Shown: positions 36,795 to 47,755 of the stretch, piece by piece
Layout: every line of letters starts with the position of its first letter
How positions within the stretch are numbered: position 1 is the first letter of the stretch
NCBI GenBank assembly: GCA_963556145.1
Contig: OY744469.1
Span: 2,046,001-2,110,000 of the forward strand
Length of the DNA stretch: 64,000 nt
Reading direction: 5' to 3'
DNA from: Hygrocybe punicea
Taxonomy: Eukaryota > Basidiomycota > Agaricomycetes > Agaricales > Hygrophoraceae
Position numbers and translations under genes: made by a program
The notes under the pieces: model-generated
Database searches by the model: none
What the model was told of the DNA's origin: nothing
What the model saw: only the letters and a program-made list of their open reading frames with translations

Positions 36795-38529
36795 CCGTCT
36801 GCAGTACCAAAAGCCAAACCATTTCCATAGCAACCCTTACGACTTTCAGGACTTCCACAACTGCGCCCACTTCCTGCTGGCCAGAACCACGGCCGAACCG
36901 TCCACCGTCTCTCGTCTATCGTCAACGTCGCCTGCCGCCATCCGGTACTCGACTCCAATAGAACCCGCCACCCACTACCCGCCACCCACTCGCTATGACC
37001 CGGTCATTCCTAAAGCGGAACCGGTCGAACCTAACGTATCTGACCTCTTTCATCTCGTTTCGCAACAACTCGCCGTCCTCACACAAGCCCTCACCGAACG
37101 TAACAACCCCCCAAAGCTGTGTGCAAATAGGGCCGAGCCGACCACCGCGGGACAGGGTTTCACCAATTTCAACTGCCTCTTTTGCGACGACCCCTTCCAT
37201 TGTATATGCGATTGTCCTATTTGCGAGCAGTACACTCGAGATGGGATATGCCGCAAGAACGAGCACGGCCGCATCGTATTGCCTAACGGAATGTATCTTC
37301 CAAAGGCTATCGTCGGCAAAAATATGAAGGATCGCTTCGACGCATGGCACGCACAGAACCCCGGCAACCGCGCTCCCCCTGCCCGCAACCCCACAGAACC
37401 ATTCCAACGCGACCTGCCGCCTCATGTCAAAACTAACTTCGTCTCCGCTGTCGAAGTACCCACTTATGAACCTGAGGTCACCACCGAGTACGCCAACATC
37501 TTTCAGTCCACGACATCCGACATCGATGACAACAATGAACAAATCAAGGTTCTGGAAGCCGAAGTGCAGCGGCTTCGTAAACGGGTTAGATTTGACGGCG
37601 TAGAGATCCCCTCTAAAGTGAAAGGAAAGTCCAGAGAGTCGTACCCTAACCCGCCCGCCGCCTCTACATCCGTACCCGTCACGAAACCGGCCGAGAAAAC
37701 ATCTACCAGACCTGTCAATGAGCACCCGATCACCATCGTTCCACCTTCGAATACGCGGCCGACTGAGCCGACCGCCTTCATGCCGCGCACTCCCCAAAAC
37801 CTTCCCGTGTCGCACCCCCAATACCGCTACCAGGCCCCCATCGAAGATCCCGGTATCGCCAAATCCGTCATCGACCGTGCACTCGATTCTCAAGTCTGCA
37901 TTTCGCAACAAGAACTTTTAGCCATGTCGTCCGACACCTGCCGTCACATGAAGGATCTCACCACTTCGAAAAAGGTCACCGCCGAGAGTAACAACGTCGA
38001 GGTCTTCCATTTCCACGCACCCGAAATCCCTACCCGCGCCTGCCAACATTGTCAGGAAAACGTCCCGCTCGTTGTCGGCCGCGACTCGGTCCCTCTTCGT
38101 GCGGTCTACCCGCTCATCAATGGCAAGTTCATATTTGAGTGTGTCCTCGACACCGGCTCTATGATCATCGGCATGCGACGCGACATCTGGGAAAAACTCG
38201 GTTACGGCCTCCAAAATATGAAGATGCGGATGCAGTCAGCAAATAAAAGCAACAACGACACCCTCGGCCGGATCGCCAACCTAAAATTCACTTTTGGCGA
38301 CGTCGATCTTTTCCTCCAAGTCCAAGTCGTCGACGACGCCCCCTACGAGATCCTCATCGGCCGTCCGTTCTTCACGCTTTCCGAGGCTCTTACGAAGGAT
38401 TATAAAAACGGAGAACAACAAGTCACGATCACGGATCCAAACACCGGCGCTGTCGTCACCTTGCCCACCATCGAGCACAACCAAAAGAACCGACGAGAGC
38501 GGTCCGACACCGGAAAGCCGGATTTTTAG

Positions 38530-41500
38530 AAGTCGAGGACCCAGAGATACCTCTCAGGAAGGACGCACCGGGAGATGAGAAGCCACCACTCGAAAGCGAC
38601 CACACCTATACCACGAACTATGCTTCCCTTTTGCCGTTTCCCCTAGAAGAGGACTTATGTTTTTCTATCAATTTAGATTTCTCTTCGTCTCAGCCTCAGA
38701 CTGCCGCCCAATTCATTTCATTGTTGACCGATGTACAAAATCAGATACATACTACCGATACCCTTCCTTCGTCTTGTTCCGTCTCCGCTCCCGCGTCACC
38801 TATTTCTTCTTCTTCGAATATTTGTAACAAAGCCCCTACTGAACACGCTACTTATATCTCGTATACCACCCCCCCTACCAGGGACCTAAAAGGAGTCGTC
38901 ACCAAGAAAAAGTATAAGAAGGTAGCCGATCGTATCCACCCAATTTCTACCACTCTTCCCGACGAATACCAGATAATACACAAGATCACCAGCGACCCAC
39001 TAGCCGACTTACCCACGCTCCCGACTCACCCGCCCGACTTTACACCCGGCACCCGCTATACCCAGGAACGACATGATGCGATGCCGATGAACTCGGATGG
39101 TTTCCTTTGGCCTGAGGAAGAGAAACTCGGCCACCATATCATCAAAACGCAAGAAGCCGCTTTCGCCTGGAACGAATCCAAAAAAGGGCAATTCAACACG
39201 GACTACTTCCCGCTGATCCACATTCCCACTGTACCGCACGACCCATGGGTCCATCGCAATATCCCAATCCCACCCGGTATCCTTAACGAAGTCATCGGCA
39301 TCATCAAAGACAAAATTAACGCCGGTACCTATGAACCCTCGAATTCGTCATACCGCTCCCGCTGGTTCTGCATTTTGAAAAAGGTTGGGAAGTCCCTTCG
39401 AATCGTCCATGATCTACAGCCGCTTAACGCCGTCACGATCCACGATCCCGCCGTACCGCCCATGACCGAGCACTTGGCCGAGGCCTTTGGCGGCCACTGT
39501 TGCTACGCTTCCTTCGACCTCTTCATCTCTTTCGACCAACACCTCGTCCACCCCTCGTCTCGGGACTATATGACCTTTCAGTCTCCACTCGGAACGCTTT
39601 GACTTACGCGGATCGCTATGGGATACACAAATTCCCCACAGATCCTACACGGTGACTCCACGTACATCCTCCGTGACAAAATCCCTCATCTTGCGGTTCC
39701 GTATATGGACGATATTCCCATCAAAGGACCTCCAACCCGCTACGAGCAACCTGATGGTACCTACGAGACCATACCCGAGAACCCAGCAATCCGACGTTTC
39801 ATTTGGGAGCACTTCCAAGGTGTCAACCGTGTCATCCAGCGTTTCCGCTCTGTCGGCGGTACCTTTAACGGCAAGAAACTCGAGTTGTGTCGACCCTCAG
39901 TCATCGTTGTTGGCCACCGATGCACATACGAAGGAAGAGTAGCTGACGACTCCAAAGTACAGAAGATTCGCGATTGGCCACTGCTGACCAACCTTACCGA
40001 AGTTCGCGCCTTTCTCGGTATCTGCGGCGTCTTGCGTATTTTTATCAAGGACTTCTCGCTCCACTCCCGACCCCTCGTCCGTCTTACCCGCAAAGGTATA
40101 CCCTTCGAATTCGGTGAAGAAGAAGAGACCGCCGTCGACTACCTCAAAAATGCCGTCATTTCATCACCAGCGCTGCGCGCTATCGATTACACGCGTGAAT
40201 GGGAGGTCATTCTCGCCGTCAATTCATCCGTTCTTGGAGTCGGCTTCGTTCTTATGCAAATCCGTGCCGACGGAAAACGTTACCCGAACCGATTCGGTTC
40301 AATATCATGGAACGAGTGTGAAGCCCAATACTCCCAGTCCAAGCTCGAGCTTTACGGTCTCTTCAGGGCTCTCCGCGCCTACCGGATTTTCATTATTGGC
40401 GTCCGCAACCTCACCGTCGAAGTCAATGCGAAGTACATAAAAGGGATGCTCAACAACCCCGACATTCAGCCCAATGCTACGATCAACCGATGGATAGCCG
40501 GCGTGCTCTTATTTGATTTTAGACTCATTCACGTACCCGCTTCCGCACACGGTGCACCCGACGGACTCTCCAGACGTCCCCGCACTGCAGAAGACCCCGA
40601 GGAGATCAACGACTCCGACGATTGGCTCGACCACTCTTATGGTTTCTTTATGGAAGTCGTTAACTACCGACCCATCCCCACGCCATCTAAGCCGATTGCC
40701 GTATGCGGCCGCTGCCATGCCACAGCTGACCGACTCCACGAGTTACCCGCTGTCCTCGTCTACACAAATCAGGAAGCCGTTTCTGACATACCGCGATCCG
40801 ATAAAGCCCGCGCGGCCGACGCTCATCTTGCCCTTGTCGAGACCTGGTTATGAGATCTAACCCGACCCACGAACTTCACGGACGAAGAATACCGTCTGTT
40901 CTTACGATACGCCCTTGAATTCTTCGTCACTGATAACAAGCTTTGGCGTAAAGACCGTCACGGAAAACACAAACTCGTCATACCGCCCGACCGCCGGCTT
41001 CAATTACTCAAAGACGCTCACGACTCTCTCAGCCATAAAGGCATATTCTCCGTCCGCGCCCGGCTGCTCGATCGTTTCTGGTGGCTGCACCTTGACCACA
41101 ACGTTAAGTGGTACGTCCAGTCTTGTCATCAGTGCCAAGTACGACAAATGCATTATCACCACATTCCGCCAACCGTCGCTACACCAGCCTCACTATTCCG
41201 CAAAGCATACGTCGACACGATGTTTATGCCATGATCCGGTGGCTACCGGTACATTGTCCAAGCCCGTTGCTCCCTCTCCGCCTATCCCGAGTTCCGAATG
41301 CTACGCCGTGAGACCGGCTCGACCATCAGCACATTCCCATTCGAAGACATCTTATGCCATTGGGGCGCCCTCGAAGAAATCGTTACCGACAACGGCAAGC
41401 CATTCGTAGAAGCGCTCGACTATCTCGCCTCCCGCTACGGTATCTGGCACATCCGCATTTCGCCCTATAACTCACAAGCGAATGGACCCGTTGAGCGTCG

Positions 41501-42182
41501 ACATCTTGATGTCCGGGAGGCCATTATGAAAAGTCGTGATGGAGATGAAAAGAAATGGCATACCGTAACCCACTCCGTATTTTGGGCCGAACGGGTCACT
41601 ACACACAAAAGCCTCGGATACTCATCCTACTACATCGCACACGGAGTAGAACCGCTTTTTCCATTCGATTTTGCTGAAGCTACATACATGGTTCCGACGC
41701 AAGATACGATGTCTACGACTGACCTCATAGTCATCCGCACCCGACAACTTCGTAAACGAGAAGCCGACCTCGATCGGGTCAAAGAAAAGCTTACCAAATC
41801 TTGGCTCACGTCCACCCGGCAATTCAAGCAGAAATACGCCAACACGATCAAAGTTTTCGACTTCGAACCCGGTAACCTCGTTCTCGTCCGAAATTCACGT
41901 ATCGAAATGTCTCTCGATCGTAAAGCAAAGCCGCGGTACTTTGGACCCATGGTTGTCATCAGGAAAACAGAAGGCGGATCCTACATACTCGCCGAACTTG
42001 ACGGTGCGGTTTCTAGATCCCGAGTTGCTGCTTTCCGAGTCGTACCCTACCAAGCCCACTCAAAAATATTGATATTGTTGGACGATTTCTTACAATACCC
42101 TGATGCCAACGATACCGATTCAAACGATCTTGATGATCCGATGTACCCGCCCTCCATAGACTCCTCACCCGACGACGATTAA
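38530..42182 (+). pseudogene. pol: Gypsy Pol: reverse transcriptase, RNase H, integrase
   Basis: Pol lies one frame back from Gag-protease and opens at the Gag stop. Reverse transcriptase follows (about 39290-39900: SRWFCILKKVGKSLRIVHDL, MGYTNSPQ, catalytic YMDDI), then RNase H (about 40180-40560), an HHCC integrase zinc-binding region (H near 41033, CHQC near 41130), and the DDE core (VDTMFMP, TDNG, GPVERRH at about 41210-41500), ending with a C-terminal DNA-binding region. Three in-frame stops, all TGA replacing expected CGA, are at 39600-39602, 40851-40853 and 41232-41234. RNase H has lost two catalytic Asp residues (AVNSS and VEVNAKYIKGM where Asp is expected). The element cannot make active Pol. 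Confidence 0.87.
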
Positions 42183-42387
42183 GCATTTCATTTATATTCT
42201 GTCCATGTTATACCCCCATTTTATTTAGTTCCTCTTAGTTTTCTAATGATATGACGAATGATGCGAATAGTCCTATGTCTTCAGGAGCTGATCGGCTTTC
42301 CTTAGCTGGGTGAACAAGCTGACATGTCTTTTATGTACATGATATAATTTTTTTATATATACAACGGGCTCGTTATTTTTTTCTATT

Positions 42388-43784
42388 TTACAGGCGGCCG
42401 GTCTCGTACACCCGCTTCAACATCGCCAACCTTGAGGTCGACCGTTCTCGATCAACGCGGAGCCGCTGGAACTCTTGACCGAAGTGGACGAAGTGACGGT
42501 TGACATTGGTGCCCAGGGCTCCCAGCTCCTCCGTAAGGACCGCCAGCCGCGCTGACACCTGCTCGTAATTTTCCATCGTCAAGACGAACGGGTTTGCTGC
42601 CGAGGCCGCCCTAAGCCTTTTCGTCGGCCGCTCTTCCTCCGACTCTTCCTCGTCTTTGTCATCATCCTCAACCGATTCCACATCCTCGACCCGCGGTTTG
42701 CTTGTTGAGGCCCGGGCAGGCCTACTGCAGATCGGCTTTGTCGTGAACGACAACAGCTTCCTCGTGCCGACCGCGACCTCTTTGCCCTTTCCGGTATCCA
42801 CCTTGCGCCAACCCCTGCCCGTCCGGTGTGTAGCATTAGTACATCTTTTCTTCAGCCTCCGGCATCATTCGCACACATAGCCTGTGACGCCTCGACACGC
42901 CTCTTGAACCTTGATGCAGTTGGTGCAGGCTTGTAGGGGAAACGGCCCGGTGAACTGTTACCAGGATCAGTGACTAAAGAACAAATGAACCGACACAGGA
43001 ACTCACCGTCGTACCAGCCAGGTCTCCGGTCTCTACACCCGGCGTATCTACGTCTTCTACATCGGCCGGTGTCTCTGGTGCTGGGTCGACGGGGCCTTCC
43101 TCTGGCTCAACTGCGACTTCACCTTCCGGAATCGACTCAGTCCCTGGTTCACCCGCGACCGATGCATTTGCTTCAGCTCGCCGTTCCTTGCTGAGCTGCC
43201 GCCGATACATGGCTCCATCCTTTTCAACCCGGTCCGCTTCTTGAGTCCAGTGCTGCTCGTGCTGTTCTATTCTAAGCCGCTCCCGCCTTTCCTCTGCTGC
43301 CTTTTGCCTTTTCTCCGACTCCGCTCATGCCTTTGCCTCTGCCAACCATCTGGCCTCCTCTTCCCGCGTAGCCGCTTCCTCATCCGCCTGCCGTCTAGCT
43401 TCTTCCTTTTCTTGCCCCTCTCGGTCCGCCGCTTCTTTCAGCCACTCTTCGACATCGTTAGCGTACGATTGGCGGTCGGCCCATAGCGATGGCGTTACTG
43501 GCCTTGTACCACCAGCTCGGAGTTCCGCGACGATTCCATGAAAAGCACGCTAGTGGGACGACATGAGCTATCTTAGGACACGCGTAATCAATCGGGAAAC
43601 TCACTAGCGCTTTCTTGCGGCCGTTTACCCATCGCTGGGCCATCCCCTCGTTGCCTTCTACCATCGTAACGAGATCGTTGCTGTGAAACACAGTGACCGC
43701 GTTAACGGCCTCTTCGTAGTCCGCCTGGACATCGGGTTCGATGCTTTCGACGAAGGCAAGGAAATTGTCGTAGGTTTGGGACAT
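42388..43784 (-). pseudogene. Antisense spliced gene in the Gypsy 3' region, unknown function
   Basis: On the strand opposite to gag-pol, three exons (43605-43784, 43007-43549, 42388-42954) with clean GT-AG introns give 429 codons exactly in frame. The N terminus starts MSQTYDNFLAFVESIEPD. The middle is a highly charged helix rich in Glu, Arg and Ala. The third exon starts with a Cys-rich region (ACTNCIKVQEACRG, VCE-stop-CRRLKKRC), resembling zinc-binding fungal DNA-binding motifs. A basic/acidic linker and a C-terminal helical segment end it. Two TGA stops occur (plus-strand 42865-42867 and 43325-43327), each where CGA is expected. I believe similar antisense genes occur in other Agaricomycete Gypsy elements, but this comes from memory. 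It could be a transcriptional regulator or structural factor of the element. Confidence 0.6.
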
Positions 43785-43937
43785 GGTGGGCGTGTGATGG
43801 TGTAGAGGAAAGGTCGGATCAACAAAGAGATTTTTTTATTTTTTTTACTTTGCCATTGTTTGGCCGCTCACGTGATTGGCCACATTCGTGACCCAGATTT
43901 GGAGACCCCATATTCTCGACCACGGATGGTCTCTATT

Positions 43938-43953
43938 AGAAGACCCAAGGAGA
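43938..43953 (+). other. Candidate polypurine tract of the Gypsy element
   Basis: The sequence agaagacccaaggaga directly precedes the 3' LTR. It is purine rich but broken by three cytosines, so a weak candidate. Confidence 0.4.
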
Positions 43954-44738
43954 TGTAGAGGGTCCTCGACCCTCTGAGGCCGTAACATCGATATCTCGCG
44001 AATCCGCTTGAACCTGACGTCTCTAGCAATCTATGCTTGAACCCGACGCAACCCGATGCATACCGACTAGCACAGCCACTCACGTACCTGGTTGGTCCAT
44101 CTCCTAAACTCACGGAACTTCAAATATCCAAGATAGATCTCATCGGACTGGGATCCCAACATCGGACTTGCCTTATTCGTGCCTAGCGTCTCCCTTATGG
44201 AGATATAGTAAAGTATATTACATCTTTTACGGTTTTTATATCTTCCACCCATTTTCCCTGTCATGGTCGCCTCGCAACCCTCTTCCTACTTTTCCATTTT
44301 TATTCTCCTTTGTTTTCTCTCATCGGCCGAGGACTCTCGTCCGAATCTAGGTACAGAAATTTGTAGTATAAAAACGGTGCCCAAGCGCCGTCTCTGAATA
44401 AAAAACCAGTTCCCCCATTTCCTCTCTCTGAGAATTAGTCTCTCAGTAAAATCCATCGCACACATTGCTCGTCGGATTCCTCGACACTCTCCCCATTGTT
44501 CTACCGCCTTTATCTCTACGTCCCTCGTCACCCGACACCCGACCTGCCGTACCTGACATCGTCGGCTTTGTCGGCTTCGACCAGCCTCGATAGATTTCAG
44601 TAGTTTACTTGGCGGCTTCTTATCATTTATATCCTATCATCTTACTGGAGCTCACTAGACTATTCCTAGTCACTTTCACGCTGACCCCCCACAGGCTTAG
44701 GATTACTATTCCGCAGCCACCCCGACCTCGCCTTTACA
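43954..44738 (+). repeat. 3' LTR of the Gypsy element
   Basis: 785 bp, collinear with the 5' LTR at 32611-33405. It has two fewer acgcaacccg units near 44050 and a 9 bp duplication (gtcggcttt) near 44570. It ends cctttaca, followed by ccgc, the target duplication. Confidence 0.88.
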
Positions 44739-47490
44739 CCGCCCCCATATATGCATCTTTCAGGCCAGTCCCAGATGTGGAATATGTCAACGGTCATCGC
44801 TGCCACACATTCCAATGCGCAGTGGCACACTGCAAACAAAAAACAAGGGCTGTCAGATGGGGAACATGCGTAAGCACGCGAAGAAGTGTTGGGGAGATGA
44901 AACCGTCAGCAGAGAAGGCAAAAGATGCACATGAAGTAAGGAAAACCACCATGAAAGGAGCCCTAGATCCCCAGTCAATCACCGCTGCATTTGAGAGAAA
45001 AGGGAAGGGAAAAGTGACTTACTCCCATAAACAACACACCACAATGGAATTGAGGTGTATTTGGACATTCCTCAAGATCCTTGTATTGTGATTGATCTGA
45101 TGCATATCCAGAGCGGAGATTGTTAGATGGTGTTTGGAAAACTCGTGACCCTTCAAGATTGTTAGTGACCGTGGCTTTTAGTCATTGATGAAGACCGGAA
45201 GACCAGAATATTACATACCATCACCCTCTACTGTGTCGCGAGATGTCAAATTGGTGTTTGCAAATGCGCGGAAGTGGAATGCAAAGATGCTACAAGTCTG
45301 TGAGTGATTCTGTGATATGCCAAACTAACCGTTACCTGCAGGAGCATGATGGCAAGATCAGTTTTGCCACCGATGCATGGACCTCACCGAACCACAAAGT
45401 GTTTGTCGTGGTGACAGTACACTTCGAAAAGGATGGTGTGCTGGTCTGCTTGATCCTTGACATTGTGGAGGTGGCCAAGTCACACTCAGGTGTCAATTTG
45501 GCGGCAGCATTCACACACATTTTAGATGAATTTGGAGTATCTGATAAGGTCAGTTGCTCACTTGTGAACACATGAAAGTGGCGTAACTAACCATCCAATA
45601 GGTCTTGAGTATCACATGCGACAATGCATCGCCCAATGACACGATGATTGAGGAACTCGCAGACCTCCTGAAAAGCTTTCCTGGTGCTGCAAATCGCACA
45701 CAATGCTTCCTCCACATCATTAGCCTCATGGCAAAAAGCGTCATCTGTCAGTTTGATGTCAGAAAAGATGGGGCCGAGGCAGCCTTGGATGAAGCCGAGT
45801 GCGAATTGCAGGTGCTGGCAGAGGACATAGATCTTGAAGATATGGAGATGCAAAGCATGCAGGAGGCAAATGATGATGAGGACCGAGAAGTTGAAAAAAA
45901 TGAGGACGGTTGGGTAGATGAGCAAGCCTGGCTTTCAGCTGCAGATTGTGAGGAACTGGACACAAGTATCCAGCCTGTTAAGCTGGTTCTTGTGAAGGTA
46001 TGTTGTCTTTGTGTGATGTGAGCATGACTCACCCGTTGCCGCTCCCAGCTCCGGAAAATTTCATATGGAATGCTGCACTCAATGACAATACTCCTACCAG
46101 CATGGTTCCAGATACTAGAGAAATTGAAGCTACCAATTAGAACGATGCTGAGGGATGTGTCCACACACTGGAACTCTACTTACAACATGTTGGAATTTGC
46201 AATGAAATATCGCAAGGCGATTGATGACATTGCTGGGAGTAAAACGATGGGTCTTTGCCAATATGAGATGAGCAACAATGAGTGGACAATTGCGCAGCAA
46301 CTTACTGACACATTGAAGGTGCATCCAAGTTTGATGTATGTCATACGTGGACTCCTTATGTAAAAGTCAAACTTAGGTTTTCAAAGACGCCACCCTTTTT
46401 TTTTGCGTTCAACCCCCAACCTCGCCACAGTCATCCTGGCGATGGACCATATTGACGAAGTCCTCTCCACTGAGTCCCTCGACCTTGATTTCAAGCCATC
46501 CATCCATGCTGCCCTCGGAATTGCGAAGAAAATTTTGAACCGCTACTATAGCAAAACAGACCATGCCGAAGTTTATCATATTGTGATGGGTGCATGACTC
46601 CATTGCTCTTCATACAGCTGATAAGAAATGTATGGTAGTTTTACATCCCCATCACAAGCTTCAATACTTTGAGAAGGCTAGTTGGGATGCAACCTGGATT
46701 GCCACTGCGCAAGAGATTGTGAGGGAAAATTTTGAGCGTTCCTATGCAGTACTGCCCGATAGTGACACGAAGACTGCAGTGTCAATGGTCAAGACCAAAA
46801 AAGTACGTCTGTGAATGTTATCTAATGATCTATCTAAATTATTATCCTGATCTTAGTCGGCAAATATCTTTGATGATCTCCCCGCTCTTACTGCCCAAAA
46901 GGCTAGTGAACTCCATAATGAGCTTGCCCGTCATCTCAGCACTGATCCTGAATATGTTATTGATGCCCTTGCATGGTGGGCAGAATAGAAGGCAATGTAT
47001 CCACGTCTGTCTCGGATGGCGATGGATTATCTTTCAATCCCTGGTAAGCCCACCCCCTAGATATTATACATGATATCTGAATGGGTAGCAGCCACCTCTG
47101 TCAATGTTGAGCACATTTTTAGCAAGGGTCGGATTCTTCTCTGTCATGTTCGCAACCGTTCGTCAGTTCAGTCCACCAGGGCACTCATGTGTCTTGGGAG
47201 TTGGAGCTTGCAGGGGTATGTAAAGAATAAGGACATTTTTGCAGTCACAGTACTACCAGGGGTCATGGAAGAAGAGGAGCTTGAGGAAGGGTGGGATGCT
47301 ATTTAGTAGTAGAGCATGTAACATGAAGAAAAAACCCATACCTATGAGTGTGGGTATGGGTTCTCATGGGTATGGGTGTGAAGTTCAGTTACCCACGGCA
47401 AAACCCATACCCCCCAGGTGGGTGCAGTTTTCCATGGGTATGGGCATGGGTATGCTCAGAAAACCCGTGGGTTACCCGTGCCATTCACTA

Positions 47491-47755
47491 CTGGTGACAG
47501 ACCATTGGGCCGATGTTCTGTGGGAGCATTGTTACCCATTACAGACCATTTGGCCGATGTTCTGCGGGGGTATTGTTACTCATTACAGACCATTGGGCCG
47601 ATGTTCAGTGGGGTATTGTTACCCATGGCAGACCGTTGGGCTGATGTTCTGTGGGAGCATTGTTACTTGTTACAGACCATTGGGCTGATGTTCTCCGGGG
47701 GTATTGTTACCCAATACAGAACGTTGGGCCGATGTTCGGGTCAGACCACTGGGTT
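47491..47755. repeat. 43-44 bp minisatellite array, six units
   Basis: Units of the form cagaccattgggccgatgttc + tgtgggagcattgttaccca recur with ggg(c/t)gatgttc anchors at about 47507, 47551, 47595, 47638, 47681 and 47725, a spacing of 43-44 bp. A further unit lies left of the hAT element at 31860-31899. Confidence 0.85.

Larger units (their letters stand above)
33442..38529 (+). pseudogene. gag: Gypsy Gag-protease, interrupted by a short-LTR element
   Basis: The frame runs from 33442 to 38529 once the nested element and one CCGT copy (34468-36798) are removed; the remaining 2757 nt equal 919 codons exactly. Landmarks: a Ser/Pro-rich N terminus; a capsid-like helical region (FDGNPLNLNRFFEEVEILAA, HTRAELGEYYCEFIRISGFL); a CX2CX4HX4C zinc knuckle (CLFCDDPFHCICDC); and an aspartic protease at 38076-38380 with the active site VLDTGSMIIG and later EILIGRPFF. 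Lesions: the likely start codon at 33442-33444 reads ATA in an otherwise good start context (ccaccatagct); a TGA at 33586-33588 stands where CGA is expected; and the insertion itself. Gag packages the element RNA; the protease matures the polyprotein. Confidence 0.82.
32611..44738 (+). mobile_element. Ty3/Gypsy LTR retrotransposon, 12.1 kb with insertion
   Basis: Two long terminal repeats (795 and 785 bp) with TGTA...TACA ends flank gag, protease, reverse transcriptase, RNase H and integrase in Ty3/Gypsy order, plus an antisense gene before the 3' LTR. The 4 bp CCGC directly precedes the 5' LTR and directly follows the 3' LTR, a target duplication in the hAT transposase gene. Without the nested short-LTR element (34468-36794 plus its duplicated 4 bp) the element is about 9.8 kb. 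LTR differences are few substitutions plus two indels (two extra copies of an acgcaacccg unit in the 5' LTR, 9 bp extra in the 3' LTR). It is inactive because of premature stops and lost catalytic residues. Confidence 0.9.
32065..47306 (+). pseudogene. hAT transposase, interrupted and decayed
   Basis: Coding blocks lie at about 32065-32610 and 44739-47306, on either side of the Gypsy insertion. After the insertion come APIYASFRPVPDVEYVNGHR, a BED-like zinc-binding region (RCHTFQCAVAHC, then MRKHAKKCWGDE), FERKGKGKVTYSHKQHT, the catalytic-domain blocks ISFATDAWTSPNHKVFVVV and SITCDNASPNDTMIEEL, RDVSTHWNSTYNMLEFAMKY, and the C-terminal dimerisation region SVNVEHIFSKGRILLCHVRN. Removing one copy of the target duplication restores the frame across the insertion point. 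The gene is dead: the BED region has a deletion with frameshifts, and stops occur at 45146-45148 (TGA, probably from CGA) and 45179-45181 (TAG, probably from CAG), with more near 46980. Part of the coding sequence may be intronic. Confidence 0.8.
31900..47490 (+). mobile_element. hAT DNA transposon carrying nested retroelements
   Basis: The left end reads tagtgtatagcatgggt and the right end, reverse complemented, tagtgaatggcacgggt, both followed by subterminal GGGTA/GGGTT-type motifs; TAGTG ends are typical of fungal hAT elements. The 8 bp flanks ctcatgac (left) and ctggtgac (right) match at 6 of 8 positions, consistent with an aged hAT target duplication. Inside is a hAT transposase gene with BED-type and dimerisation regions, interrupted by a Gypsy element at 32611-44738. 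Without that insertion the element is about 3.46 kb, normal for hAT. Both ends lie in the same minisatellite, which supports the boundaries. Confidence 0.75.
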
